NCBI RefSeq assembly: GCF_024029335.1
Contig: NZ_CP097116.1
Location: 1,394,676-1,458,675, forward strand
DNA: 64,000 nucleotides
Source: Fructilactobacillus myrtifloralis
GTDB taxonomy: Bacteria; Bacillota; Bacilli; Lactobacillales; Lactobacillaceae
Reading direction: 5' to 3'
Part shown: positions 41,817-51,364 of the stretch, piece after piece
How positions within the stretch are numbered: the first letter of the stretch is position 1
How the letters are laid out: every line of letters starts with the position of its first letter
Translations under genes and position numbers: made by a program
Notes under the pieces: model-generated
Told to the model about the DNA's origin: nothing
What the model saw: the letters and a program-made list of their open reading frames with translations, nothing else
Database searches by the model: none

Positions 41817-42197
41817 GTGGAAGAACTAAAAGGATTAATCGTTACTCAAAACAAGAATGCTGCTCAAAGCCTTGCTAAAGAACTGTACATGGCTTTATTG
41901 AAAGTCAACCCTGTTGGCAGGTCCGAATTAAATGATGTGTCTTTAAGTAACGACACAATTTCATTTGTTTCCAATCTGGCTAGCCATCCAATTAAATATA
42001 CTTATTACTTCCTAAGCATTATGTCGGCGTTTCCTGATGGGATGGACTTCTCGTCATTTATCATTACATCTGGAACTTTGATGAAAGCTCCAGAGGATAA
42101 ACTACTTAACTGTATTACCAGAATAAAAAGAACAATCATTCATGACGCTGATGCGTTTGGACCATTGACTATGTTGCTTCCAGGATTTCCAAGATAG
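41817..42197 (+). CDS. Phage protein before HNH/terminase
   Basis: 126 residues, unrecognised; helical (MEELKGLIVTQNKNAAQSLA with GTG as Met). TTGGGAG is 8 nt before GTG 41817. First gene after the late-leader terminator. Confidence 0.6.
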   Translation: MEELKGLIVTQNKNAAQSLAKELYMALLKVNPVGRSELNDVSLSNDTISFVSNLASHPIKYTYYFLSIMSAFPDGMDFSSFIITSGTLMKAPEDKLLNCITRIKRTIIHDADAFGPLTMLLPGFPR

Positions 42198-42208
42198 GGG
42201 ATGACTAA

Positions 42209-42421
42209 ATGCCAAAAGAAGCTAAAGATTGGATAACCCAGCTGTACCGGACTAATCCAAATAAGAACTGTTTAAACTTAATCGGCGACATAATGGAGCA
42301 GGTCAGACAGTACCAGGTAACTCCTGGGGATCAGTTAGACATCGTGGGCCAATGGATTATGTCGGACCCAACCAATGTTGCGGTGGACATTGGTTACCTA
42401 TCAAGCAAGTTTAATGATTAG
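42209..42421 (+). CDS. Small phage protein
   Basis: 70 residues, unrecognised (MPKEAKDWITQLYRTNPNKN). Lies between the previous gene and the HNH gene, with 11-nt gaps, as part of one operon. Confidence 0.58.
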   Translation: MPKEAKDWITQLYRTNPNKNCLNLIGDIMEQVRQYQVTPGDQLDIVGQWIMSDPTNVAVDIGYLSSKFND

Positions 42422-42432
42422 GAGGATGCTAC

Positions 42433-42987
42433 ATGCCTAAAGCAAGAATGTGTCATCATCCTCGATGCCATCACTTAGCATTGATGCCTTATCACTTCTG
42501 CAAGCTTCATCAATCAGAGGAAGCAACCTGGGAAGCTAACCGTTCTCGTTGGCTTAATGGACGCAACAAGCAGGATAGATATCAACGTTACAACCAGTAT
42601 CGCAATCACGATCCAAAGCAGAAGCAGTTCTACAACTTCTACTCATCAAAGCAATGGTTACAGTTAGCATCGATAGTCCGAAGCAAGCAGCATTACATTT
42701 GTCAGTATTGCAAAGCACTTGGCATTAACACAATCAATCAGAAGACTGTTGATCACATCGTGCCTCGAAAGGTTAACAGAGCAAAGCAACTAGACGAAGC
42801 TAACCTTGCTGTCATCTGTCGTCGTTGCCATGCGATGAAGACTAAGTGGGAACAGGACTACTACGGACTGGCTAGCCAGGACGCATCCGAACCGGTCAAA
42901 GAAGTTACAGATGTTAATGAAGTAGCACTAAGAATGCGAGGCATTAATGTTGGGGCATTGAAAAAACACCGTAACAATAGCGCTTGA
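42433..42987 (+). CDS. HNH endonuclease
   Basis: 184 residues. An N-terminal Cys/His cluster (CHHPRCHH...YHFCKLH) is followed by the HNH domain: YICQYCKA, TVDHIVPRKV and NLAVICRRCHAMKTKWE, with paired CxxC zinc ligands. In cos-type phages with HK97-like heads, an HNH protein next to terminase is needed for cos cleavage and packaging. This one lies directly before a gene-free region and the terminase small subunit, which fits. Confidence 0.9.
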   Translation: MPKARMCHHPRCHHLALMPYHFCKLHQSEEATWEANRSRWLNGRNKQDRYQRYNQYRNHDPKQKQFYNFYSSKQWLQLASIVRSKQHYICQYCKALGINTINQKTVDHIVPRKVNRAKQLDEANLAVICRRCHAMKTKWEQDYYGLASQDASEPVKEVTDVNEVALRMRGINVGALKKHRNNSA

Positions 42988-43251
42988 GAGCTCTAAAAAC
43001 AATGGAAGCAAAAAACATCCATCCTTTTGCACCAAAGGAAATCCAGCCAAATGAAATAACCCCCCCGGCCTATTTTTGGGTTTCGTGGGAAGCTCACATT
43101 GGGCTCAACTCGCATCAAAATTTTGTTTTGATGAAATTTTTTGACATGGTCCTGAGCCGGATTGGTAGATTTTGGCAACGCTGTGTTATGTGTTGTTTTG
43201 ATTTTGTGAGTGCTTGTTGTTAAGGGGTTCATTGAGAATTCAAGTAGCGTG
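42988..43251. other. Gene-free region before terminase, candidate cos
   Basis: It contains a C7/GG block (ACCCCCCCGGCC at 43061-43072), a perfect 8-bp hairpin (CATCAAAA, TTTTG, TTTTGATG at 43113-43133) nested inside GGCTCA (43102) / TGAGCC (43153). The place between HNH and the small terminase gene is where cos lies in related phages. The exact nick positions cannot be read. Confidence 0.45.
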
Positions 43252-43289
43252 AAAAAGCCATGGTCTGAAAACAGATTGTGGCTTTTTTT
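43252..43289 (+). terminator. Rho-independent terminator
   Basis: AAAGCCATGGTCTG, loop AAAA, CAGATTGTGGCTTT (three G-T pairs) and a T-run, just before the small terminase gene. Confidence 0.85.
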
Positions 43290-43337
43290 GTCGAAATAAT
43301 TAGGGCAATTAATTAGCCATTGGAAGGAGTGATGATT

Positions 43338-43835
43338 ATGGCCAAAAATTCTGGCCGGCGTCCTGGTCGACCACGAAAAAATGAAAATGAGTTGCCAATC
43401 AAGCCGCCAAAATATTTAAAAGGAGAGGCTTACAATCTCTTTCGCCGGCTTCGGGATCCGTTGACTGAAAATAAGCTGCTTAATAATTTGGACCAGTCAT
43501 TACTTGAATCGTTCTGTATGCAGTATCAAATTATCCGGGAAAGCTATGCAGTGATCGCAGAGTTTGGGCCGGTCAAAGCAACGACAGAAGTCACAATCAT
43601 CGACAAAGGTAACTCTGTAAAAAAGATTATTAAGGAAACTGACTTTGATAAAAACCCAGCTGTGACAGCGTTGGGGAATGCTACAAAGGAGTTCCGGCAA
43701 ATTGCCGATCAGTTAGGTCTTTCACCAAAATCACGTGAAGAGATTTTGAAGAGTGCCAAAAGCGATGACGAAGATGGTAACAAGCCAAAATCTAATATCA
43801 TCTCGCTGATTAAAGGTAGTGGCACTGATGGTTGA
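43338..43835 (+). CDS. terS: Terminase small subunit (P27 family)
   Basis: 165 residues. A basic Gly/Pro/Arg start (NSGRRPGRPRKNENELPIKPP) and LKGEAYNLFRRLRDPL are typical of P27-type small terminases; the C-terminal FRQIADQLGLSPKSREEIL is the usual conserved motif. It recognises phage DNA at cos. ATG 43338 is chosen for the 8-nt spacing after AAGGAG. It overlaps terL. Confidence 0.87.
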   Translation: MAKNSGRRPGRPRKNENELPIKPPKYLKGEAYNLFRRLRDPLTENKLLNNLDQSLLESFCMQYQIIRESYAVIAEFGPVKATTEVTIIDKGNSVKKIIKETDFDKNPAVTALGNATKEFRQIADQLGLSPKSREEILKSAKSDDEDGNKPKSNIISLIKGSGTDG

Positions 43836-45714
43836 TTTAACTCAATCTCATGACGTCATTGGAGCATACAGGGCCAACGATTATTCCGATATTCGGGAAC
43901 GATACAACGATGCAGCTGTTCAGTATGCATTTGATGTGCTGGATGAAAAACAAATTGCCGGCTATCACATTAGGTTGGCTTGCTTCAGATTCTTACAGGA
44001 TTTGAAACGGCAAGATGACCCCGACTTCCCGTTTGCTTACGACAAAGAAAAGGCCACCTGGATTAACAACTTTGCAGCATTATGCCCGGAAGCAACTTCC
44101 GGAAAGCCAATGAAATTGATGAATTGGCAAAAATTTACGTTCGCACAGATGAATGGTTGGGTTCGTAAGTCTACCGGTACAAGGCGCTTTGTCAAAACGG
44201 TTTACTCAATTGCTCGTGACCAGGGAAAAACTTACCTAATGGCCATTCAAATTTGTTATGACTTCCTTTTTGTCGCAGCAGACAAATTTAACCAGGAGAT
44301 TTTGGCGTCTGCCAATAACTTTGACCAGTCGATGAAGTTGTTCGGCTACGTCAAAATCATGCTACAAAAGTTGATTACGATTCCTGAATTTAAACAGTGG
44401 GCCGATGAGGTTGGACTAAAAATTCAATCCAGGACAATTATTCAGACCAAGTTCAACAACAAAATCATTCCTATTTCTCAAGAATCCGGTCGGTTTGATA
44501 GTCACCATTTTGTGTTGGCCATTGCAGATGAAATTGGGGAATTGAAGACGTTTGATGGGATTAGCAAAATTACGTCCGGTCAGTCTAAAGTTCCTGATCA
44601 CATGCTGGTGGAAATTAGTACCTGCTATCAGGATCCAACTGTTCCATTCCATGCAGAACAAGATGGTCTTATTGAGGTCATGGAAAAGGATGATGAACGA
44701 GAACTGGACGACCAGCTTTGTTTATTGTGGCAACAGGACAGTCCGGAAGAAATTTATCCGGAAGAAGTTTCGGACTTGGGTTATCGATGCTGGGAAAAAA
44801 GTAATCCATTGCTCGGTTTACCAGAGGTTCATGATGTTGCCTTATCCGGATTAATTTCCGGACGAGATGATGCGGTGTTCAACAACAAAGCTGCTGACTA
44901 CCAGGCAAAGTCGATGAATATCTGGAGCCAATCCAGTGACAAGTCATTCTTAAAGCTACCGGAAATCAATAGCGCAGTTAGTGACAAGCCGTTTGATATC
45001 CATGGCCAGCGCGTTTACATCGGAATGGACTTTTCGTTGTCGTCTGATAATACTGCCCTGGCGTTTGTCTATCCGTTTGAAACGGAAGATGGCCAACAAA
45101 AATGGTACATCACGCAGCACAGTTTCATTCCCTGGCATGCGGCTGGAAGTATTGAAGCCAAAGAAAAAATCGATGGTATCGAGTATCGAAAATTGGCTCC
45201 GGAGTTTTGCACAATTACGAGTGACATCAAAGGGACCATCAACAAAGACCAGGTTTACAGCTGGCTGCTTAATTTTATCCAGGATAACGATCTGCAAGTT
45301 GAATTCTTTGGCTACGATGCCATGGGAGTAGATAAGGTGATCCAGCTGCTGGAAGATAACGTACAGTTTCCGCTAGTTCCTGTTAGTCAGCGAACTCAAT
45401 TTTTGAAGGACCCAACCAAATTTATCCAGGATGCTTTTATCCACGATCAAATTGTGATGCCTAATGATGAGGTACTGATTAAGGCACTATCCAATGCTGT
45501 TATTTATGAAGACAAAGTTGGAATTCAGGTAGATAAAAACGCCGGCACGTTAAAAATTGATGTGGACGATGCCCTGGTAAATGCTTTTTATTCGGCCATG
45601 TTTGCTTTCGATGATTTTGACGCAAAGGGCGTAACCAAAAAAACAATCATCGATAAGATGTCAGTCGATGACTTGAGAAAATACATTGATGATCCAGACA
45701 ACGGATTTTTTTAG
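43828..45714 (+). CDS. terL: Terminase large subunit
   Basis: About 628 residues. The ATPase half has a Walker A-like SIARDQGKTYLMAIQI and a Walker B/catalytic Glu region HFVLAIADEIGELKTF. The nuclease half starts near YIGMDFSLSSDNTALAF (metal-binding Asp). It cuts concatemers and drives DNA into the head. It belongs to the terminase_1-like group common in lactobacillus siphophages. Confidence 0.93.
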   Translation: MVDLTQSHDVIGAYRANDYSDIRERYNDAAVQYAFDVLDEKQIAGYHIRLACFRFLQDLKRQDDPDFPFAYDKEKATWINNFAALCPEATSGKPMKLMNWQKFTFAQMNGWVRKSTGTRRFVKTVYSIARDQGKTYLMAIQICYDFLFVAADKFNQEILASANNFDQSMKLFGYVKIMLQKLITIPEFKQWADEVGLKIQSRTIIQTKFNNKIIPISQESGRFDSHHFVLAIADEIGELKTFDGISKITSGQSKVPDHMLVEISTCYQDPTVPFHAEQDGLIEVMEKDDERELDDQLCLLWQQDSPEEIYPEEVSDLGYRCWEKSNPLLGLPEVHDVALSGLISGRDDAVFNNKAADYQAKSMNIWSQSSDKSFLKLPEINSAVSDKPFDIHGQRVYIGMDFSLSSDNTALAFVYPFETEDGQQKWYITQHSFIPWHAAGSIEAKEKIDGIEYRKLAPEFCTITSDIKGTINKDQVYSWLLNFIQDNDLQVEFFGYDAMGVDKVIQLLEDNVQFPLVPVSQRTQFLKDPTKFIQDAFIHDQIVMPNDEVLIKALSNAVIYEDKVGIQVDKNAGTLKIDVDDALVNAFYSAMFAFDDFDAKGVTKKTIIDKMSVDDLRKYIDDPDNGFF

Positions 45715-45722
45715 GAGGAACT

Positions 45723-45914
45723 ATGAAACGAATACTCAAAGCATTTATTGAAAATATTGATTTAGCACTCTTAATAACTGGGAGTGCTTTTTTTATACTC
45801 TCAGGCTTTTATTTTGGGAGTCTAGCGGGCTTTCTGACTACTGGAACTATCTGTATTGCATGGGGAGTAATCATTAACGTCTGCGTCAATTCCAGGTGGC
45901 CCAATCAGAAGTGA
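45723..45914 (+). CDS. DUF1056-like small membrane protein
   Basis: 63 residues with two membrane segments (DLALLITGSAFFILSGFYFG; LTTGTICIAWGVIINVCVN). Small proteins of this plan sit between terminase and portal in many lactic phages (DUF1056). Role unknown. Confidence 0.65.
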   Translation: MKRILKAFIENIDLALLITGSAFFILSGFYFGSLAGFLTTGTICIAWGVIINVCVNSRWPNQK

Positions 45915-45932
45915 TGAAAGGGGGTGATTTAA

Positions 45933-47093
45933 ATGGGATTACTTAACCTTTCCAATTTAGCTAAGGGCATGACAACTCCCCAACCAAACATTCAAGAAGA
46001 CCCAAAGCAGTTTCTTAATCCGGATTTGGATTTATTCGATGACGCAGCGGTTGCATCTAATAATTTCCTTAAAAATTCTAGCCTGTTTGCGATTTTGAGT
46101 TACATCACCAATGACCTGTGTTCCGGAAAATTCATTGTGCCTAATCGTCCGCAGACCCAGAACTTGTTGCAAAATCCGTCGAAGCTAACTTCCGGATCAG
46201 CCTTTTGGCAATCGATGTTTATGAACTTGTTAGCGAATGGAGAATCATTTGCATACCGGCAACGTTCTAGCAATCAGCAGGACTATCAGTGGATTCCGTT
46301 ACGGCAGTCACAGGTTTCAACTTTCGTTCTATCGGATGCTTCGGGCCTTGTTTACAACATTACCTTCGACGAGCCGGAATTGGGACCGCTTCGAAACGTG
46401 TCGATGAATGACGTGATTCATTTGAAATTGGTTTCGAACAACGGCGGGCTAACCGGAATTTCACCACTGTTTGCATTAGGCGAAGAAATGACAATTCAGC
46501 AAAAATCTAATGCTCTGACTCAGCGAGCCCTGGACCAAGGAAATTCGGTTCATGGAGTCGTTAAGGAAAACAAAGATGGCCTGCTAAATGAAAAGGAAAA
46601 AACCTTAAGAGCTCGCAAGCTATCGAAAGATATGCGGGACACCGGGCTAGTAGTCGTTGACAGTTTGGAAGACTTCACTCCGATTGAAATGAAGTCGGAT
46701 GTGGCCAACCTGTTGAAACAGACCGATTGGACCACTGATCAGTATTGCAAAGTCTACGGCGTGCCACCTTCGTTATTTGGTGGAAAAGGGGACCAGCAAA
46801 GCTCGGTAGACATGGAAGCTGACATTTACTCCAGGGCCTTGAATCGATTTAAGAATCAGATCATCAGCGAACTGGAATTTAAATTACAGACCAAGGTTGA
46901 TTTGGATTTGCGTTCAGTTACGGATCCAGATGGCAGCAAGTATGCCAAAACAATTGCAGACCTAACGCAAAAAAAGGCAATCGATTCAGCGACTGCCATG
47001 AAAATGCTTAATTCCAACGGTTTTGTCCCGGACGAATTCATGAATTCCGCACTGAAAGGAGGTGATAACAATGGCAACAACGATTCAAATTAA
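45933..47093 (+). CDS. Portal protein (HK97 family)
   Basis: 386 residues, HK97-type portal that forms the DNA gate at the head vertex. Recognisable are SLFAILSYITNDL, FMNLLANGESFAYR, DVIHLKLVSNNGGLTGISPL and KQTDWTTDQYCKVYGVPPSLFGG. AAAGGGGGTG precedes the ATG. It overlaps the protease gene, as in related phages. Confidence 0.93.
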   Translation: MGLLNLSNLAKGMTTPQPNIQEDPKQFLNPDLDLFDDAAVASNNFLKNSSLFAILSYITNDLCSGKFIVPNRPQTQNLLQNPSKLTSGSAFWQSMFMNLLANGESFAYRQRSSNQQDYQWIPLRQSQVSTFVLSDASGLVYNITFDEPELGPLRNVSMNDVIHLKLVSNNGGLTGISPLFALGEEMTIQQKSNALTQRALDQGNSVHGVVKENKDGLLNEKEKTLRARKLSKDMRDTGLVVVDSLEDFTPIEMKSDVANLLKQTDWTTDQYCKVYGVPPSLFGGKGDQQSSVDMEADIYSRALNRFKNQIISELEFKLQTKVDLDLRSVTDPDGSKYAKTIADLTQKKAIDSATAMKMLNSNGFVPDEFMNSALKGGDNNGNNDSN

Positions 47094-47877
47094 AGGACCG
47101 GTTCTGTCTAATGATCAAGCTGCTTTCTATTCCTGGATTGGACTGGATGAAGATAGCTTTGTCAGCTATTCAGCAATTAAGAATCAACTTGATAACACGT
47201 TTGCAGCTGATGATGTTGTGTTGGAAATCAATTCTCCTGGAGGCGATGTAAACGCAGCTTCAGACATCTATTCAGAGCTTCGAAAATGTGCTCAAAACAA
47301 CAAGAACACGATTATTGCGAATATCACTGGGATGGCGGCTTCGGCCGCCTCTTTTATTGCCATGGCAGCGGATGAAATCAACATGGCGCCTTTATCTAAA
47401 TTCATGATTCACAAAGCTGGTGCAGAAATCTCAGGAAACTCTGACGACATGGACTATGTTTCGTCCGTTTTAAACCAAACCGACGAACAGTTGGCCGATG
47501 TTTACGCAGCGAAAACTGGAATGGATAAAGGAAAGATTTTGAACATGATGGCTCAAGAAACTTACATCTCTGCTACCGAAGCAGTTGATATGGGATTCGC
47601 CGACAAAGTGATTTATGAACCGTCTAGCAAATCTGGTAATTCAATCACTAATTTTGCAACCGAGTTCCAAATCACAGCGATGGAAAAGAGAGCTTCTAAC
47701 TTAAAGCTTCCTAGTCAGGAACAAATCAACAAGTTTAAAGCTCTCCAGGATTCTGAACCGAATGGGAAGCCGGGCAAAGAACCTGAACCGGTTAAACCCA
47801 ATAATCACAAAAAAACGCCGCGAGAGATTTATCTCGCCAACGCACAGAAATTAAAGGAGACTACTAATGGTAAATAA
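47071..47877 (+). CDS. ClpP-like head maturation protease
   Basis: 268 residues, S14-type prohead protease. LEINSPGGDVNAASDIYSEL is the oxyanion region; NITGMAASAASFIAMAADEI holds the nucleophile Ser; PLSKFMIHKAG the His. It trims scaffold from the capsid protein during head maturation. ATG 47071 lies in the end of the portal gene after AAAGGAGGTG. Confidence 0.9.
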   Translation: MATTIQIKGPVLSNDQAAFYSWIGLDEDSFVSYSAIKNQLDNTFAADDVVLEINSPGGDVNAASDIYSELRKCAQNNKNTIIANITGMAASAASFIAMAADEINMAPLSKFMIHKAGAEISGNSDDMDYVSSVLNQTDEQLADVYAAKTGMDKGKILNMMAQETYISATEAVDMGFADKVIYEPSSKSGNSITNFATEFQITAMEKRASNLKLPSQEQINKFKALQDSEPNGKPGKEPEPVKPNNHKKTPREIYLANAQKLKETTNGK

Positions 47878-49198
47878 CTTGAAAAAAGCGGGTCTAAACA
47901 TTAATGATGCGCAAAAAAAATACACCGATTTAAGCAATCAGTTAGCCGAAGCTTACGAAGCTAAAGACAAATTGATGAGTAGTGAAGATGCTTCGGTAAC
48001 CGATTTGAAAGCAGCGGCTGAGAAAGTTGAAACGTTGCAGGCAAAGGTCGGCATTGCGAAAAGCGATTACGAAACTGCTAAAAATTCACTGGACGACGAA
48101 AACAAAATTCCTGTTGATGACAAAGGGAATCCTGCTGGAAATCCAGATAATTCTCAAAAAGCTGTTTTTGGGAGTGATATTTACAATTTAGCTAGAAAGA
48201 ACTTTGGTCAAATTGTAAATGTGGCCACCGAAAGTGATGACGATACTCTTGCAGTTACAATCCCAGTTGATCAGCAAACTACCATCAACGAGATTCGGAA
48301 ACAACGGACTGATTTTTCGCAAGAATTTCATCACGAATCGGTTGGCACTTTAACTGGTAGTCGGGTTGTGCAAACAGATACCAACTTAATTCCGCTACAA
48401 GATTTAACAGATGGAGAAACAATCAGTCTACAAGACGTTAATAACCTTAAAACGATTTCTTACGCTGTTCATACTTATGCGACTGCCACTAAATTGACTA
48501 ATAATCTGCTGAATGATTCGAAAGAGAATTTACAGGCTTATGTACTGAAATGGATTGCTTTGTCACAAGTATTAGGTCGTTCACAAGTTTGTCTGAGAGC
48601 ATTGAATCAATTGTTTGTTGATTCCGTGGACAAAAACGGAAGCACGATTAAAGCGCCTAAATCAATGCTCAAAATTACTAAGCTTGATGATGTGCTCGAT
48701 TTGGTATTGCCAGGATCCGTTCTTGATGGTGCGGTGACAGCTAGCTCAAAGGCTAAAATTTACGTAACTAATTCCGGATTCCTTAAACTGGCTAAGGTAA
48801 AGAACAATAAGGGTGAATACATGCTTCAACCAGATGTAACTAACCCTAGCATTTACCGCTTCGAAGGCAAGGAAATTAAAGCCGTTGAAAATTCTATGTT
48901 CAAAGATAAAGAAGGTAATTCTCTCTTCACTAAGTTGCCTAAAAACGCTGAACCAATCATCTTTGGTGACTTGGATTATTCCGGCACTGTCTACGATCGT
49001 ATGGCCAGCCGAATTGATTTGGACCCGTCACTTGCATTCCTGGACAACGCAAATGTTATTCGATTCATTGACCGGTTCGATTCAAAGGTAATGCAACCGG
49101 ATGGCTTTGCTATTGGATACTTCAACAACATTGCTGATCAGGTGCCAATGATTTCTACTAACACTTCATCAACGGATGACAACTCAGGGAGCAAGTAA
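47867..49198 (+). CDS. Major capsid protein (HK97 fold)
   Basis: 443 residues. An N-terminal coiled-coil region (about 1-95, AYEAKDKLMSSEDASVTDLKA) is the scaffold-like delta domain that the protease should remove. The HK97-type shell domain follows (VDQQTTINEIRKQRTDFSQ; TLTGSRVVQTDTNLIPLQDL; IFGDLDYSGTVYDRMASRID). It overlaps the protease gene and touches the connector gene. Confidence 0.9.
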   Translation: MVNNLKKAGLNINDAQKKYTDLSNQLAEAYEAKDKLMSSEDASVTDLKAAAEKVETLQAKVGIAKSDYETAKNSLDDENKIPVDDKGNPAGNPDNSQKAVFGSDIYNLARKNFGQIVNVATESDDDTLAVTIPVDQQTTINEIRKQRTDFSQEFHHESVGTLTGSRVVQTDTNLIPLQDLTDGETISLQDVNNLKTISYAVHTYATATKLTNNLLNDSKENLQAYVLKWIALSQVLGRSQVCLRALNQLFVDSVDKNGSTIKAPKSMLKITKLDDVLDLVLPGSVLDGAVTASSKAKIYVTNSGFLKLAKVKNNKGEYMLQPDVTNPSIYRFEGKEIKAVENSMFKDKEGNSLFTKLPKNAEPIIFGDLDYSGTVYDRMASRIDLDPSLAFLDNANVIRFIDRFDSKVMQPDGFAIGYFNNIADQVPMISTNTSSTDDNSGSK

Positions 49199-49554
49199 TG
49201 TTTAATTACCAGCTAGACAACGATGAGACGCTTGAAGAGTTCAAAAACTTCATGAACATTTTAAGCGATAATGATGACTCTATTTGCCGGATGTGTCTTA
49301 AAGCAGCCGAATCTTACGTGCAAAATGCAATTGGATTTGAACTACCAAGCTTTTATGCCAAGGGCAGCGATGCTTATGACCTCTACAAGCAAGCCGTCTT
49401 TGCTTTTGCTGGTACTAACTTTACCAATCGAATTGCTTACGCTGATTCGGCTCAATATGAATCAAATCTGACTGGAAAATCTTACATTGGGAGTTTACGA
49501 GGCATGTATTTAATTGAACTAGAAAACGCCGAAAAGGCAGGTGACAAAGGATGA
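49198..49554 (+). CDS. Head-tail connector (gp6-like)
   Basis: 118 residues with the helical pattern of HK97 gp6-type connectors (LKAAESYVQNAIGFEL; DLYKQAVFAFAGTNFTNR; GSLRGMYLIELE). It forms the ring below the portal. Start overlaps the capsid stop by one base. Confidence 0.82.
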   Translation: MFNYQLDNDETLEEFKNFMNILSDNDDSICRMCLKAAESYVQNAIGFELPSFYAKGSDAYDLYKQAVFAFAGTNFTNRIAYADSAQYESNLTGKSYIGSLRGMYLIELENAEKAGDKG

Positions 49555-49898
49555 AAATTCCCAAGTTATCTGCCTTTTGTTATACGGTTCAATTTTATGA
49601 ATTGGTTGATGATTGCATCGATGAAAACACTGGCCAGAGTAAGCCAATTTCCATGCCTACTTTCAAAGCAAAAGCAGCGCCGTTAAAGCGGAGCCGCGGG
49701 ATGCAGTGGCGGGCTAACGATTTAAAACTGGGAGACACGGTTGACATCATGGTTCGTCACGATGACCGGATTTCAGAGCAATTGCAGGTTCGCTACGACG
49801 GCGAACTATGTAACATCATTAGCTATCAGCCGGATGATTCTTTCAGTTTTGGTGGCTATGACATTCTAACAATCCGGCAGGTCAGTGAAAGGAATTAA
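49551..49898 (+). CDS. Head closure protein / head-tail adaptor
   Basis: 115 residues, beta-rich adaptor (GMQWRANDLKLGDTVDIMVR; LQVRYDGELCNIISYQPDD) of the phage head-tail joining family. ATGA overlap with the connector gene. Confidence 0.8.
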   Translation: MKIPKLSAFCYTVQFYELVDDCIDENTGQSKPISMPTFKAKAAPLKRSRGMQWRANDLKLGDTVDIMVRHDDRISEQLQVRYDGELCNIISYQPDDSFSFGGYDILTIRQVSERN

Positions 49899-49900
49899 TC

Positions 49901-50314
49901 ATGGATGATTTAGACGCACAGCTGGCCGAAATGCAGAACATGCTTTCTAAAGTAGTTCCGGACACTGAGAGAAAGACGCAGATTACTCAAGCCGGGGCCA
50001 AGGTCTTAAAGTCCAATTTGGAAAAAACGACCAGACAAAAGCATTACCGAAAAGGTGAGCATAAGCATTTGGCCGACAACGTTGTTTCTCAAGCAAAAGA
50101 TATCGATAACATCAAAAATGGTAATTCAATCGTTGGTTTTAATTACGATAAGACCAGAAAAATCGATTGGGGTGTCCGAGCCATGTTTTTAAACAACGGA
50201 ACCTCACATCACCTGGTAGGTGATCACTTTGTTGATGAAGTTGTAAATAACTCAAAGGCCGATATTTTTAAGGCAATGGTTGATGAATATCAACACACAG
50301 GAGGTGGGAATTAA
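49901..50314 (+). CDS. HK97 gp10-like tail component
   Basis: 137 residues. ITQAGAKVLKSNLEKTTRQK followed by HLADNVVSQAKD and DWGVRAMFLNNGTSHHLVGDHFVDEVVN follows the gp10-type neck/tail completion pattern. Starts 3 nt after the adaptor gene. Confidence 0.78.
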   Translation: MDDLDAQLAEMQNMLSKVVPDTERKTQITQAGAKVLKSNLEKTTRQKHYRKGEHKHLADNVVSQAKDIDNIKNGNSIVGFNYDKTRKIDWGVRAMFLNNGTSHHLVGDHFVDEVVNNSKADIFKAMVDEYQHTGGGN

Positions 50315-50703
50315 TGCTACTTCCAGTTGTTCAAGTGGCCAACTTGATCAAGTCGTTTGATTTGCCTTGGGTTAACAAGGTGGTTTCTAGTTTGACTGTC
50401 CCATCACTTGATGGAACGGACAAAACAACCATCGTTCTTTCTGAGGTGCAAAACACTCCAACTGGTCATGCTAATGATGACTTCAAGGCATGGTTGGCCA
50501 CTGTTGAAATTCAAATTTATTACAAAAAAGTAGCCAATTTTAACTTGATGGCTGCGGAAAATGACTTAACACACAAATTAACTAAAAAAGGCTGGACGAT
50601 TGAGCGTTCGGATCCACATGTTACGGATCCGGAATCGCATCAAATCACCCGGGCCTTTTTTGTTAGCAACGTTTTAATTGAAAAGGAGAAGAGTAATGGC
50701 TGA
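50314..50703 (+). CDS. DUF806-like tail completion protein
   Basis: 129 residues. VQVANLIKSFDLPWVNKVVS and WLATVEIQIYYKKVANFNLM resemble DUF806 proteins found before the major tail protein in lactic phages. Probable tail terminator role by position. Confidence 0.72.
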   Translation: MLLPVVQVANLIKSFDLPWVNKVVSSLTVPSLDGTDKTTIVLSEVQNTPTGHANDDFKAWLATVEIQIYYKKVANFNLMAAENDLTHKLTKKGWTIERSDPHVTDPESHQITRAFFVSNVLIEKEKSNG

Positions 50704-51364
50704 TAACGAAGCTGTACCAACTACAATTGCTACGCACGGTATTGAACTGTGTATTTTAGCGATCAAAGATAAAAAAGGCCAGGTAATTACTGGACCAAAT
50801 GGTTTGAGTGAAACGGGCATTTATTTCATTGATGGAAATGAACGAGGAACCACGCAAGCCAACATCACTGGAATCGAACAGAAAGGTCAAGCACAATGGG
50901 CTAACGATTCTAAGAAACGAGTTAACTATGGTAGTCCAGAAATTGAAGTTGCATTGACCCTTTTAGATGCGGATGAAGAGCCGATGAATAAGTGCTTGGG
51001 TACCTACACAGACTCAACGACTGGCATTACAGTTCGGAGCGGTTCAACTAAGCCGAACGTAGCGATGATTCTTGTTTCCAAAAAATATGATGGGAACAAA
51101 AAATATGAATGTTTCGCAAACGGGAACATGATTCTACCAGGTTCCAATCACCAAACTGATAATACGAATCAAACTGCTGCTAACCCGGCCTTCACCTATT
51201 CAGCGCTTGCTCCACTTGATAAGGATGTATTCCTGGATGACAAGGGTAACCAGCAATTGATGGGAACTACTACGAACGCAGACCCTAAGTTTGACTTGAA
51301 AAAATTATTTGATGTTGTTTTCCCTGGTAACAAGTATGGGACTACGACAGCGAGTAACAGCTAG
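50696..51364 (+). CDS. Major tail protein
   Basis: 222 residues, tube-forming tail protein (NGLSETGIYFIDGNERGTTQ; YGSPEIEVALTLLDADEEP; LFDVVFPGNKYG). ATG 50696 overlaps the preceding gene. Near its stop a second frame, shifted by +1, continues for about 70 codons with a MucBP-like domain, so a longer minor form is likely. Confidence 0.85.
   Translation: MADNEAVPTTIATHGIELCILAIKDKKGQVITGPNGLSETGIYFIDGNERGTTQANITGIEQKGQAQWANDSKKRVNYGSPEIEVALTLLDADEEPMNKCLGTYTDSTTGITVRSGSTKPNVAMILVSKKYDGNKKYECFANGNMILPGSNHQTDNTNQTAANPAFTYSALAPLDKDVFLDDKGNQQLMGTTTNADPKFDLKKLFDVVFPGNKYGTTTASNS

Noticed and set aside
41570..41878. Open frame of 102 codons across the structured RNA
   Set aside because: It crosses the terminator and overlaps the next gene's start, has no ribosome binding site and an atypical composition; hairpins explain the sequence better.
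42984..43223. Open frame of 79 codons between HNH and terminase
   Set aside because: No ribosome binding site and a Cys/Trp/Phe-rich odd product; the region fits a cos site.
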